Source: QHXQ01 sp036389395
GTDB lineage: Bacteria > Acidobacteriota > Blastocatellia > Pyrinomonadales > Pyrinomonadaceae
Direction of reading: 5' to 3'
Assembly (NCBI GenBank): GCA_036389395.1
Contig: DASVPY010000043.1
Location: forward strand, 58,104-122,103
Length of the DNA: 64,000 nucleotides
Shown: in pieces, positions 45,076 to 53,957 of the stretch
How positions within the stretch are numbered: position 1 is the stretch's first letter
Layout: each line of letters begins with the position of its first letter
Notes under the pieces: generated by a model
Told to the model about the DNA's origin: nothing
Seen by the model: the letters and a program-made list of their open reading frames with translations, nothing else
Database searches by the model: none
Program-made: the position numbers and the translations under genes

Positions 45076-46896
45076 TCAATCGAGCGGCGTGGCGACGGGG
45101 GCGTCGGCGTCTACGTCGTCGGTCAGTTCGGCGGGCAGGTCGAGGGTTTCGTCGGTGACGCGGACGAAGTCGGGTGCGGTCGGCGCGGCGTCGGCTGGCG
45201 CGGAGTCAGCTTGCGCGGGGGCGGTGTTGTCGAGACCGCCGAGGAGCCAGTCGTCGAGCAGTTGGCGTTCGTCGGGCGTGACTTCGAGACCGGCGTCTTC
45301 GCAGAGCTTGAGCACGTCGTCCCGAAACACTTGGGCGAGGTGTTCGGCCGTGTCCTGCGCCGGGTCTTTGCCGAAGCGGTGGCCGGTGAACGTGATGCCT
45401 TGCAGGATGAACCAGACGCTCTTGCGCGGGATGGCCGCGCCGCGCTCCAGGCAGTAGTCGCGCACGGCCTTGGACGTGTAGGTGAGGTTGAAGGGGCGCT
45501 GCGTCAGGTCTTCGGCGATGGCGGTGAAGACGAGCGCGTACTCGGCCGGCGTGAGGCGCGGCGCGCCCGTCACCTGGCTGGCGCGGCGGATGAAGTCGGC
45601 CAGCGCCGGGGAGAGTTGATCGAGCTTGTCGGGCGCGACCGCGCCGCCGTTGCCGTCGGGCGCGGCGGGCGGCGCGTGGCGCGCCGGGTCGTAGAGGTAG
45701 CCGGGCTGGTTCGGCGCGGTCAGTATCTCGAAGCCGAGCGGGGCCGCGCCTTGCAGCAGCAGCTTGAACGAACCCGCGCCGGCCCACTCCGACTCCGTCA
45801 CCTGCGGCCCGAGCGTGCGGATCACGTCGAAGGCGGCGCGCGCCATGTCCACAGGCTCCTGCGCGTTGGCGACGAACTGCTGGACGCGCGCGATGATCAT
45901 GGCGCGCAACTCTTCGTCCGACAGTCGCCCGACGGCCGCCTCCGCCTCGGCCGCCGCGGGCGGCGTCGCCCCTTCGCCGCCCGGCCCTTCGTCCGCCTGC
46001 GGCGCAAGCTCAACAGGCGCGTGCGCGTGCGCCTCCGCCGAGACGACGCGCCAGGGGTCGCCGTCGAGCATACGCAGGTCGGGGCGGCGGCGCAGGAGTT
46101 CGAGCGTCAGGTAGCGCAGCGACGAGAAGCCGAGCCAGTTGTCGCTGGCGGTGAATTCGGGGAACGTCTTGAAGATGTAGACGAGACCCGTGGCGGGCAC
46201 TTCGCCCTCGGTCTGCACGACCTCGGAGACGCGCTGCGCCATCGCGGCGAGCGCCGCCTCGTAAGGGGACGGCTGGGGCGGCGGCGGCTCCGCGGTCGCG
46301 CCCTCTTCGTCGGGCACGACGGGCGCGAGGCCGAGTGCGTCCTCGATGAAAGTGTCGCTGCTGATGACGAGGTCGGAGGCGGCGCGGTAGGCGGGCGCGA
46401 CGGGGCCGATGGTGAGGATGGCGGTGCGCCGGTCGTGCGCGCGCAGGCGCAGCAGCACGGGCGTGAAGTCGGAGTCGCCCGACAGGATGATGAACTCGTC
46501 GAAGCGCGTCGCATGGTTCATCAGGTCGAGGATGTCCATGACCATCTGGATGTCGGTGCTGTTCTTGCCGCGCTGGGTGATGGGCGGGCAGTCCACGACC
46601 GAGAAGGCGGTGCGGGTGAAGTAGGGGCGGAAGTTGTAAAAGAGCTTCGGGTTCAGGTAGCAGCGGCGGATCAGGAGCGCGCGCTGTTGCAGGCCGGCAC
46701 TCGCGCCGTTCTCGCGGCTCGGCATCCCCTGCTCGATCCAGGCGAGCCAGCGGGCCGGGTAGGTCGCGAAGCTCTGGGCGGCTTCCGGGTCGATCTTGTC
46801 GAGGCCGACGTAGATGTTGTCAAAGTCCACGTAGAGCGCAGTCTTGATGCGCCGGGGCGGTGCGAACTGCGAGGTCTGTTCCAAGGGGCTGCTCAT
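45076..46896 (-). CDS. NYN-domain (PIN-like) protein with repeated LOTUS/OST-HTH-like modules
   Basis: 606 aa. N-terminal NYN ribonuclease-fold domain (about 18-190) with acidic residues in ALYVDFDNIYVGLDK, STDIQMVMDILDL and FIILSGDSDFTPVLLRLRAHDR. Three further modules follow, at about 215-290 (AQRVSEVVQTEGEVPATGLVYIFKTFPEF...WLGFSSLRYLTLELL), 335-420 (RVQQFVANAQEPVDMARAAFDVIRTLGP...AGSFKLLLQ) and 440-530. Each is roughly a winged-helix/OST-HTH-like RNA-binding unit joined by acidic linkers. It is predicted to bind and perhaps cut RNA; bacterial LabA-like proteins share the NYN fold. No partner is evident. Confidence 0.84.
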   Translation of the reverse strand: MSSPLEQTSQFAPPRRIKTALYVDFDNIYVGLDKIDPEAAQSFATYPARWLAWIEQGMPSRENGASAGLQQRALLIRRCYLNPKLFYNFRPYFTRTAFSVVDCPPITQRGKNSTDIQMVMDILDLMNHATRFDEFIILSGDSDFTPVLLRLRAHDRRTAILTIGPVAPAYRAASDLVISSDTFIEDALGLAPVVPDEEGATAEPPPPQPSPYEAALAAMAQRVSEVVQTEGEVPATGLVYIFKTFPEFTASDNWLGFSSLRYLTLELLRRRPDLRMLDGDPWRVVSAEAHAHAPVELAPQADEGPGGEGATPPAAAEAEAAVGRLSDEELRAMIIARVQQFVANAQEPVDMARAAFDVIRTLGPQVTESEWAGAGSFKLLLQGAAPLGFEILTAPNQPGYLYDPARHAPPAAPDGNGGAVAPDKLDQLSPALADFIRRASQVTGAPRLTPAEYALVFTAIAEDLTQRPFNLTYTSKAVRDYCLERGAAIPRKSVWFILQGITFTGHRFGKDPAQDTAEHLAQVFRDDVLKLCEDAGLEVTPDERQLLDDWLLGGLDNTAPAQADSAPADAAPTAPDFVRVTDETLDLPAELTDDVDADAPVATPLD

Positions 46897-47042
46897 ACGC
46901 TATCGCCTTTCAAAGATTCAAAGACAATACACGCCCGCTAGTTTAACCCAGACCGGCGGGAAAGCGATCAGAAAAGAGTGTGGTCGCCTAATTTGCCGTT
47001 GAGCGATTTAGGCCACTACTGAAAAGAGCGGGCCGGCGGGAT

Positions 47043-47882
47043 TCAGAAAAGCGGCGGCTGACGGGCCAACTCTTCTGGCGCGACGACCGGCTGATTGAGT
47101 AGCTGTTGCAGCGCGCGGGCGCTCGCCGGGGCGTGCCCCTCGTAGTAGTTGCTGAAGTAGGCGTAAGTCTGCGTGCCGCGCGCGCGCAGGCGCGCGAGAG
47201 CCTCGCGCCACAGCTCAAGGTTCTCTGCGCGCGGGCGCGCGACCGCGTCGAAGCGGGTGAGATCGCGCGCGCCCATGAAGCGCACGTAGGCGAAGGGCGC
47301 GGGGTGCGCGGCGAACATCTGCCAGAGCGCGCGGCGCGCGAGCCAAGGCCCTTCGACGAGTGCGACCGAGACGCCGTGCGCGGCGAGCAGCGCCGCGAAC
47401 TCTTCTTGCGCCCAACTGCCGTGGCGGAACTCGACGGCGAAGCGCAGCTCGCGCGGCAGCCGCGGCAGAAAATCGGCCAGCGCGGCGACGTTCACGTCCG
47501 TCGCGTCGAACTGCGGCGGCAGTTGTACGAGCACCGCGGCGAGCTTGTCGCCCAGCCGACGCGCGACGGCGCAGAACTCGCGCAAGGTCTGCGCGCAACC
47601 CGGTCGCAAGGCGTGCTCGTGCGTGATCGCCTGCGGGAGCTTCAGCGCGAACGTGAACTGTTCGGGCGTGCGCCGCGCCCAGAGGTCTACCGTGCCGGGC
47701 GCGGGCACGGCGTAGAAGGTCGAGTCCACCTCGACCGTGTCGAAGGCGCGCGCGTAGACGGCGAGCATGTCGGCGGCGCGCGTGCCGTGCGGGTAGAAGA
47801 CGTGCGCGGCCGCCGCCGCGGGCGTCACCCAGTCGGCGTAGTTCCAACCCTGACAGCCGATGCGCGCGGCCCCGCTCTCCAT
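47043..47882 (-). CDS. DUF72-family TIM-barrel-like protein
   Basis: 279 aa. The DUF72 hallmarks are clear: RIGCQGWNYADWV at the start, FDTVEVDSTFYAVP, FALKLPQAITHEH, AVLVQLPPQFDA, LRFAVEFRHGSW and AYVRFMGARD ... YAYFSNYYEGHAPASA. The family is widespread and uncharacterised, with a presumed TIM-barrel fold. It lacks a signal peptide. The next minus-strand gene upstream (methyltransferase) ends 10 bp away, so the two are probably co-transcribed. Confidence 0.92.
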   Translation of the reverse strand: MESGAARIGCQGWNYADWVTPAAAAAHVFYPHGTRAADMLAVYARAFDTVEVDSTFYAVPAPGTVDLWARRTPEQFTFALKLPQAITHEHALRPGCAQTLREFCAVARRLGDKLAAVLVQLPPQFDATDVNVAALADFLPRLPRELRFAVEFRHGSWAQEEFAALLAAHGVSVALVEGPWLARRALWQMFAAHPAPFAYVRFMGARDLTRFDAVARPRAENLELWREALARLRARGTQTYAYFSNYYEGHAPASARALQQLLNQPVVAPEELARQPPLF

Positions 47883-47892
47883 GCGCGCGATT

Positions 47893-48507
47893 CTAACAGA
47901 CCTCGCAGACGATCAACTGCACGACGCCGAGCAGGTGGCGTTCGACGCGCCGCACGCGCAGACCCGCCGCCGCGGCCGTCGCCGCCGTGCGGCGGTTGAC
48001 GTGATCAGCGAAGAGGCGCGAGGTGCAGACGTTGAAGAGATCGAAGAGCGGCCCCGTGAGCACGCCGTCCGGGCGCACGTGTTCGAGCAGCACGACGCGC
48101 CCGCCCGCGCGTACGACGCGGCGCAGTTCTCGAAACGCGTCCTGCGGCGACTCGACCGAGCAGAAGACGAGCGCGGCACACGCCGCGTCGAACGCACCGT
48201 CGGCGAACGGCAGACGCTCGGCGCGGCACTGCACGAGCGCGACGCCCGGCGGCCGCTCCGTCTTGCGCCGCGCGTGCTTCAGCATCTCGCCGCTCAGCTC
48301 CGTGGCGACGCCGCGCGCGCCCGGCGGGTAGTGGCGGAAGTTCAGCCCCGTGCCCGCGCCGATTTCGAGCAGGCGACTGCGGGGCGGCAACTCCTTGAGC
48401 GCGGCCGCGCGCCAGCGCGCGAGGAACCAGCGTTCGAGCGGCCGCATGGCGCGGTCGTAATCGTCCGCCACGCGGTCGTACACGGGCGTCGGTCTTCGTT
48501 CGTCCAC
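47893..48507 (-). CDS. class I SAM-dependent methyltransferase
   Basis: 204 aa. Rossmann-type fold with motif I LLEIGAGTGLNFRHYPPG (about 47-64), post-I Glu-like position in GVATELSGEML, and DAACAALVFCSVESPQDAFRELRRVVRAGGRVVLLEHVRPDG, the usual motif IV/V region of UbiE/phospholipid N-methyltransferase-like enzymes. The C-terminal part carries a Cys-containing DLFNVCTSRLFADHVNR. Substrate unknown. It is transcribed with the DUF72 gene. Confidence 0.9.
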   Translation of the reverse strand: MDERRPTPVYDRVADDYDRAMRPLERWFLARWRAAALKELPPRSRLLEIGAGTGLNFRHYPPGARGVATELSGEMLKHARRKTERPPGVALVQCRAERLPFADGAFDAACAALVFCSVESPQDAFRELRRVVRAGGRVVLLEHVRPDGVLTGPLFDLFNVCTSRLFADHVNRRTAATAAAAGLRVRRVERHLLGVVQLIVCEVC

Positions 48508-48730
48508 GGCGCGTGATTGTAGCCGAACGGCCGGCCGGTTTCGCCTTCGACGACGCCGAGCACTTATGAAATATTTCGACGCAAAAGCGCATTAAAGTTC
48601 GGAACACAAGTTGACAGACGCGGCGGGCGGCATCTACGCTGGCGCGCGCTTGAGCCGTGCAACCCGCCTCGCCGCCCGCGCCCCGTCGTCGGCGCACGAC
48701 GCCCCGACGAAATTGATAAGGAGACTCGCC

Positions 48731-49684
48731 ATGCGTCTATCCGCCCCCCGCGCGCTGCCGCTGTTGTCGGCGCTGAGTCTGCTCCTGCTGTGCGCGCCGC
48801 GCGCCGCCGCGCAGGTGCCGAACCTGTGCGCCGGTCAGCCCTGTATCCAGATCGGCACGTACAACATCGAGTGGTTCGGCACGAGCGACACGAGCAAGCA
48901 CGCGCACCGCTCGCAGACGACCGTCAAGCAGATCGCCGCCTTCATCGCCGACACGCTCGATCTGGAGATCGTCGTGCTCGAAGAGATCAACCCCAACAGC
49001 ACCGAGTACCAGCGGCTCGAAGCGGCCCTCCAGCAGCGCGGCTACCGCCTGCACCACGGCTCGACCGGCGGCGACCAGTCGGTCGTCATCGCCTACGACG
49101 CCGACGAGGTCACGCTCCTGGGCGACGTGCGCGAGCTGGACGTGCGCAACAACTTCGACCTGCCGGGCGGCTGTCACAGCGGAGGCTTGCGCAAGCCGCT
49201 CGCCGGCCACTTCCGCGCCGGGCAGTTCGACTTCGTGCTCGTCGGCGTCCACCTGAAGTCGCAGTTGGGCGGGCCGTGCGCCGACGACGTGCGGCGCGAG
49301 CAGGCGCAGGACTTGCGCGGCCAGATCGAGCCGCTGCTCGCGGCCGAGCAGGAGCGCGACATCATCATCACCGGCGACTTCAACGCCAACCTCAACGACC
49401 CGTCGCTCACCCCGCTGCTGCAACCGGCCGCGGGCCTGCGCGCGCTCACGGCCGCCGGCCGGCGCGCGAACAGCTCGGGCCGCATCTCCTACCTCAAAGC
49501 CCCGTTCCAGGAGATCATCGATCAGATGTTCGTCCGGCCCGACGCCACCGCCGAGTGGATCAACCGCAGCACCTTCATCTACAACCCGCCGACCAACCAG
49601 ACCGCGCTCAACAACTACCTGACCTTCTTCTCCGACCACGCCCCCGTCTGGGCCTCTTTCCGCACGAGCGCGGACGACGACTGA
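48731..49684 (+). CDS. exported endonuclease/exonuclease/phosphatase-family protein
   Basis: 317 aa. Signal peptide (to about 25, RAAAQ) and an EEP domain: IQIGTYNIEWFGTSD, LEIVVLEEINPNS (metal-binding Glu), VLVGVHLKSQLGGP, IIITGDFNANLNDPS and the final FFSDHAPVWASF. These give the catalytic Glu, Asp-Asn and His-Asp set of the DNase I/phosphodiesterase fold. The substrate could be nucleic acid or a phospho-lipid; not predicted. AAGGAG 7 nt before ATG 48731 fixes the start. Confidence 0.92.
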   Translation: MRLSAPRALPLLSALSLLLLCAPRAAAQVPNLCAGQPCIQIGTYNIEWFGTSDTSKHAHRSQTTVKQIAAFIADTLDLEIVVLEEINPNSTEYQRLEAALQQRGYRLHHGSTGGDQSVVIAYDADEVTLLGDVRELDVRNNFDLPGGCHSGGLRKPLAGHFRAGQFDFVLVGVHLKSQLGGPCADDVRREQAQDLRGQIEPLLAAEQERDIIITGDFNANLNDPSLTPLLQPAAGLRALTAAGRRANSSGRISYLKAPFQEIIDQMFVRPDATAEWINRSTFIYNPPTNQTALNNYLTFFSDHAPVWASFRTSADDD

Positions 49685-49829
49685 CGCCCCTGCCGCCCGG
49701 CTTGACCGCGCGCGCCGGCCGGTGTTAGCGTGTCGCCGCGCCGGACGGTCTGACGAGCAGTCCGCCGGCCGATCTTTGCTAACGAATCTGAATCGCTACT
49801 CCGATCCGCGCACGCGGATCGGCCGTCGC

Positions 49830-50015
49830 AGGTCTAGCCCTTCAAACGAGGGCCGACAAGGGAAGCCGGGTGCAAAGCCCGCACGGTTCCCGCCACTGTG
49901 TACCGGCGATTGTGTCGCTGCCGACGTGAATAGTCACTCGCCCCCGCGGGGCGGGGAAGGCTGCGCGGCGACGCGCTTGAGCCGGGAGTCAGGAAACCTT
50001 GCCAGCGAGAGCAGT
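49830..50015 (+). promoter_or_regulatory. cobalamin (adenosylcobalamin-type) riboswitch aptamer
   Basis: Core elements in order: GGGAAGCCGGGTG-type P3/J region (49860-49872), CCCGCCACTG with GCCACTG at 49892-49898, and the B12 box AGTCAGGAAACCTTGCC at 49987-50003. A GC-rich variable stem lies between. It precedes btuB and the B12 uptake genes, so B12 should switch them off. The expression platform is the terminator at 50107-50144. The element and terminator account for the 557-bp gap 49685-50241. Boundaries are approximate. Confidence 0.95.
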
Positions 50016-50106
50016 GGCGTCGGGCGCTGAAGCCGGTGGGCGCGGGGCGGCGCGTGCGTTGAGCGCGCGGGTCGCGCGCCGCCGGCTCATCCGTCTAACC
50101 GAGTTA

Positions 50107-50144
50107 CGCCCTCGATCTTCCGCGCGGAAGATCGAGGGCGTTTT
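50107..50144 (+). terminator. riboswitch-controlled intrinsic terminator
   Basis: A perfect 15-bp stem (50107-50121 and 50126-50140) with a GCGC loop and a TTTTCTT tail, 104 nt after the B12 box and 98 nt before the btuB ATG. The heptamer CGAGGGC at 49847-49853 can also pair with the left arm and may serve as an antiterminator (inference). Confidence 0.9.
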
Positions 50145-50241
50145 CTTATCTGCGGCCGGGCGGCGGCGTCTCCCCTCTCCTGTTACCTAACGAATGCGCG
50201 GTCAGCCCTCTGTCCGAAGCTTTGCGAAAGGACTGAGGCAC

Positions 50242-52707
50242 ATGAGCAACCAGCAACTACGAAGCAACAAGCGACTGCAAACTGTCAGTCTGCTGCGCAC
50301 CATCACACTGAGCCTCGCGCTCGTCATCTGTTGCGCCGGCTTTGCGCGCGCGCAGGCGGGCGCGGCGAGCCTCGGCGGGCGCGTCACAGACCCGCAAGGG
50401 GCGGGCGTCGGCGGCGCGGTCGTGACCCTCTACGCGCGCGCCGCGCGCCTGCGCCTGACCACGATAACGGACGCGAGCGGCGCTTATCGTTTTGAAAAAC
50501 TCGCCCCCGGCGAGTACCTCGTGGAAGCGGACGCGCGCGGCTTCGCGCCCGCGCCCGCGCGCGCCGTCACGCTCGCGCGCGACGCGGCCGCCGCGCTCGA
50601 CCTGCCGCTCGAAGTCGCCGCCGTGCGCGCCGAGGTCGTCGTCACCGCCGCCGACTCGCCGCAGACGATTGACGAGGTCTCGAAGGCGACGAGCGTGGTG
50701 ACGCGCCGCGACATGGACGAGCGCGACGAGGCGACGATCCCCGAAGCTCTGCGCGTCGTGCCGGGCCTGCGCGTGCAGCAACTCGGCGGCCCCGGCGCGC
50801 TCACCACGATCAAGACGCGCGGCCTGCGCAACCAGGACACGGCCGTACTCTTCGACGGGCTGCGCTTCCGCGACCCGGCCGGCGAGCGCGGCGACGCGAG
50901 CGGCTACCTGAGCGACCTGCTGGCGACGGGCGCGAGCCGCGTCGAAGTCGTGCGCGGCTCCGGGTCGTCGCTCTACGGCACGAACGCGACGGGCGGCGTC
51001 GTCAACGTCGTGACGGACGAGGGCGGCGGCCCCTTGCGCGGCAGTCTGTTGGCCGAAGGCGGCGGGTTAGGATTGTTCCGCGGGCGGGCGCAACTCGCCG
51101 GCGGGTCGGGCGCGAACCGCGTCGCGTTCAGCGCGGCGCTCGCGCACCTGAACGTCGCGCGCGGCGTAGACGGCGACGACGCGGCCCGCAACACGAGCGG
51201 GCAGGGGCGCGTGCTCTTCCAACTCACGCCCGCCGCGACCCTGAGCGCGCGCATCTACGCCGCGGACGCGTTCACGCAACTCAACAGCGACCCGCGCCCC
51301 GTCGCCGGTCTAACGGCCGCGGGCGTCGTCAACGCCGTGCCGCTCGCGCGCGCCGAGCTGCGCCGCTTCGAGGCGGGCACGCCCGCCGCGCAGTTGCAGA
51401 ACGGCGGCGCGACGTTCATCCCGTCGTCGAACGATCCAGACTTCGCGCGCGCCACGCGCTTCTTCAGCGGCGCGCTCGTCTTCACCCAGCGCCTGAGCGA
51501 GCGGCTCGCCTTCACCGTCTCGTACCAGGGCAACCGCACCGACGGGCGCTTCACCGACGGCCCCGGCGGCACGTCCGACTTCCGCCCCTTCGGCAACACG
51601 CGCACGGAGCTGTTGGGGCGCGCGCACACCTTGAACGCGCGCGCCGACCTGCGCCTGGGCCGCGCGCAACTCGTCACGGCCGGCTACGAGTTCGAGCGCG
51701 AGCGTTTCATCAACCGCTCGTTCCCCGAGACGCCGGCCGACAACTCGGCGGTCGAGGCGGCGCAGCAGAGCCACGCCTTCTTCGCGCAGGATCAGATCAG
51801 TCTGTTCGCGGAGCGGCTACAACTCTCGGCCTCGTTCCGCGCGCAGCACTTCACTTTGCGCGCGCCGCGCTTCACGCCGGCCGCCACGTCGCCCTACGCC
51901 GGCTTCGACTTCGCCGCGCCGCCCAACGCCTACACGGGCGACGGCTCAATCGCGTACCTGTTCCGCGCGACGGGGACGAAGCTGCGCGGGCACGTCGGCA
52001 ACGGCTACCGCGCGCCGTCTCTGTTCGAGCGGTTCGGCACGTCGTTCTTCGCCAGCAGCTTCGGCGCGCTGGGCGACCCGCGCCTGCGCCCCGAACGCGC
52101 GCTCGCCTTTGACGTTGGTCTCGATCAGACGCTCGCGCGCGAACGCCTCCGCGCCGCCGTCACCTACTTCTACACGCGTCTGCAAGAGACCATCGGCTTC
52201 GGCGACGTGGGCGGCGCGCGCGACCCGTTCGGCCGTTTCTTCGGCGGCTACCTGAACACGCGCGGCGGGCTGGCGCGCGGGCTGGAGCTGAGCGTGGACG
52301 CGACGCCGCTGCGCACGCTCAGCCTGACCGCCGCCTACACCTACACGAACGCGGACGAGCGTGTGCCGCGCGCCGCGGGCGTGCTGCGCTCCTACGCGAT
52401 CCCCGATCACCAGTTCGCGCTCGTCGCCACGGAGCGCGTCGGGCGGCTGCTGTTCAACTTCGACCTCGCGGCGGCGAGCGACTACCTCGCGCCCGTCTTC
52501 AACCCGGAGACGTTCGTGCCGAACGTCTTCCGCTTCGCCGGCATCCGCAAGGCGGACGCGGGCGCGAGCTACACTTGGCCGCTCGCCGAGGCGCGCTCCT
52601 TGCGCCTCTTCGGCTACGTGGACAACCTGTTCGGGCGCGAGTATTACGAGAACGGTTTCCGCACGCCGGGGCGGACGGGCCGGGCGGGGGCGCAGTTCAG
52701 CTTTTGA
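50242..52707 (+). CDS. btuB: TonB-dependent receptor for cobalamin (BtuB-like)
   Basis: 821 aa. Outer-membrane 22-strand barrel that imports B12 with TonB energy. Signal peptide (to about 38), a carboxypeptidase-regulatory-like domain (GGRVTDPQGAGVGGAVVTLYA...YRFEKLAPGEYLVEADARGF), then the plug (EALRVVPGLRVQQLGGPGALTTIKTRGLRNQDTAVLFDGLRFRD; VVRGSGSSLYGTNATGGVVNVV) and barrel ending in GRAGAQFSF. The substrate is inferred from the cobalamin riboswitch upstream and btuFDC downstream. The added N-terminal Ig-like domain is common in Bacteroidetes and Acidobacteria receptors. ATG 50242 is chosen, with GAGG just upstream. Confidence 0.92.
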   Translation: MSNQQLRSNKRLQTVSLLRTITLSLALVICCAGFARAQAGAASLGGRVTDPQGAGVGGAVVTLYARAARLRLTTITDASGAYRFEKLAPGEYLVEADARGFAPAPARAVTLARDAAAALDLPLEVAAVRAEVVVTAADSPQTIDEVSKATSVVTRRDMDERDEATIPEALRVVPGLRVQQLGGPGALTTIKTRGLRNQDTAVLFDGLRFRDPAGERGDASGYLSDLLATGASRVEVVRGSGSSLYGTNATGGVVNVVTDEGGGPLRGSLLAEGGGLGLFRGRAQLAGGSGANRVAFSAALAHLNVARGVDGDDAARNTSGQGRVLFQLTPAATLSARIYAADAFTQLNSDPRPVAGLTAAGVVNAVPLARAELRRFEAGTPAAQLQNGGATFIPSSNDPDFARATRFFSGALVFTQRLSERLAFTVSYQGNRTDGRFTDGPGGTSDFRPFGNTRTELLGRAHTLNARADLRLGRAQLVTAGYEFERERFINRSFPETPADNSAVEAAQQSHAFFAQDQISLFAERLQLSASFRAQHFTLRAPRFTPAATSPYAGFDFAAPPNAYTGDGSIAYLFRATGTKLRGHVGNGYRAPSLFERFGTSFFASSFGALGDPRLRPERALAFDVGLDQTLARERLRAAVTYFYTRLQETIGFGDVGGARDPFGRFFGGYLNTRGGLARGLELSVDATPLRTLSLTAAYTYTNADERVPRAAGVLRSYAIPDHQFALVATERVGRLLFNFDLAAASDYLAPVFNPETFVPNVFRFAGIRKADAGASYTWPLAEARSLRLFGYVDNLFGREYYENGFRTPGRTGRAGAQFSF

Positions 52708-52732
52708 GTTGCGGGTAGTGAGAGATCATTGA

Positions 52733-52816
52733 AACACAGAGGGCACAGAGGTCACACAGAGTTCACAGAGGTTCTTTACTGTGTCCTCTGTGCCTCCTCT
52801 GTGTCCTCTGTGTTGA
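52733..52816. repeat. long-unit hairpin, CACAGAG family
   Basis: AACACAGAGGGCACAGAGGTCACACAGAG units (52733-52771) face ACTGTGTCCTCTGTGCCTCCTCTGTGTCCTCTGTG (52779-52812) around GTTCTTT. It splits the btu operon between btuB and the DUF5522 gene. Confidence 0.85.
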
Positions 52817-52858
52817 ATTGATCCTCCGCCACGTTCAAGCTTCGCTCAACCGAGCACG

Positions 52859-53056
52859 ATGAAACGACCCGCGCAAGAGAGACCGCTCGTCGAGGGCGAA
52901 GACTTTTACTGGGAGGGCGCGGCGATGGTCTTCACCGCGCGCTACCACCTGCGGCGCGGCTACTGCTGCGAGAGCGGCTGCCGCCATTGTCCGTACCGCG
53001 CCGCCGAACAAGTAGAAAAGGAGCAACCCGTTGCGCCGGAAGATGAAGCGGATTGA
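52859..53056 (+). CDS. DUF5522-family small Cys-rich protein
   Basis: 65 aa. Contains DFYWEGAAMVFTARYHLRRGYCCESGCRHCPYRAAE, the DUF5522 signature with four clustered Cys (CC-x3-C-x2-C) likely to bind a metal or Fe-S cluster. Function unknown. It overlaps the btuF start on the 3' side, so it belongs to the B12 operon, but no link of this family to B12 is known to me. Confidence 0.82.
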   Translation: MKRPAQERPLVEGEDFYWEGAAMVFTARYHLRRGYCCESGCRHCPYRAAEQVEKEQPVAPEDEAD

Positions 53057-53957
53057 GTTGAGCTTGACGACGTTGCTGCTGGTCGCGCTCTCGTGCGGCG
53101 CGGCGTGCCGGCGCGGCGCGCAACCACAAGCGCCGCCCGCCCCGCAGTACCAGCGCATCATCTCGCTCAGCCCGAACACGACCGAGATGCTCTACGGGCT
53201 GGGGCTGTTCCCGCGCGTCGTGGCCGTGTCGGACTACGACGAGTTCCCGCCCGAGGTGAAGCAGTTGCCGCGCATCGGCGGTTGGAGCAATACTAATCTC
53301 GAACAGGTCACGACGCTGCACCCCGATCTGATCGTCATGTCGGCCGAGCAAGCCCCCTTCATCAAGGACAAGCTCGACGCACTCGGTCTCAAGACCGTCG
53401 CCGTGCCGAGCCGTTCGATGGCCGACGTGTTCACGGCGATGGAGCAGTTGGGCCAAGCGACGGGGCGCACCGCCGAAGCGCAGAAGCTGATCGCCGAGAC
53501 GCGCGGTCAACTCGAAGACGTGCGCGCGCGCACGGCGCAACTCCCGCGCCCGCGCGTGCTCTGCGTCGTGGATCGCGTGCCGGGCACTTTGCGCGGTCTC
53601 TACACGGCGACGAGCGGCAGCTTCATCGTCGAAGTGATCGAGGCGGCGGGCGGACAGTCGGTCGCGCCGCCCGCGCCGCAGGGGTTCGGGCAGATCAGCA
53701 AGGAGGCGGTCGTCGCGCTCGACCCGGAAGTGATCATAGACCTGTTGCAGAACACGACTAACCCGACGCTGGCCGAGGACACGCAAGGCGTCTGGCGCGA
53801 ACTGGCGCAGGTCAAGGCGGTGCGCGCGGGCCGCGTCTACGCGGTGCGCGACACTTCCGTCCTGCACCCGTCGCAGTTCGTCGGCCCCGCGGCGCGCAAG
53901 TTCGCCGCGCTGCTCCACCCGGAGGCGTTCAAAGAGAGTGACCAGCAGCCGCGTTGA
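53031..53957 (+). CDS. btuF: cobalamin ABC transporter substrate-binding protein BtuF
   Basis: 308 aa. Periplasmic B12-binding protein of the helical-backbone type (RIISLSPNTTEMLYGLGLFPRVVAVSDYDEFPPEVKQLPRIGGWSNTNLEQVTTLHPDLIVMS). A signal sequence with Cys at its end (ALSCGAAC) suggests a lipoprotein. TTG 53031 is the best start because AAGGAG lies 7 nt upstream; ATG 53043 has no such site. It overlaps the DUF5522 gene (26 bp) and the btuD gene (20 bp), so the operon is tightly coupled. BtuF assignment rests on context: riboswitch, btuB, btuCD and an adenosyltransferase. Confidence 0.9.
   Translation: MRRKMKRIELSLTTLLLVALSCGAACRRGAQPQAPPAPQYQRIISLSPNTTEMLYGLGLFPRVVAVSDYDEFPPEVKQLPRIGGWSNTNLEQVTTLHPDLIVMSAEQAPFIKDKLDALGLKTVAVPSRSMADVFTAMEQLGQATGRTAEAQKLIAETRGQLEDVRARTAQLPRPRVLCVVDRVPGTLRGLYTATSGSFIVEVIEAAGGQSVAPPAPQGFGQISKEAVVALDPEVIIDLLQNTTNPTLAEDTQGVWRELAQVKAVRAGRVYAVRDTSVLHPSQFVGPAARKFAALLHPEAFKESDQQPR

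Noticed and set aside
45211..46941. 576-aa open frame antisense to the NYN gene
   Set aside because: Composition of a shadow; the minus-strand frame has clear NYN motifs.
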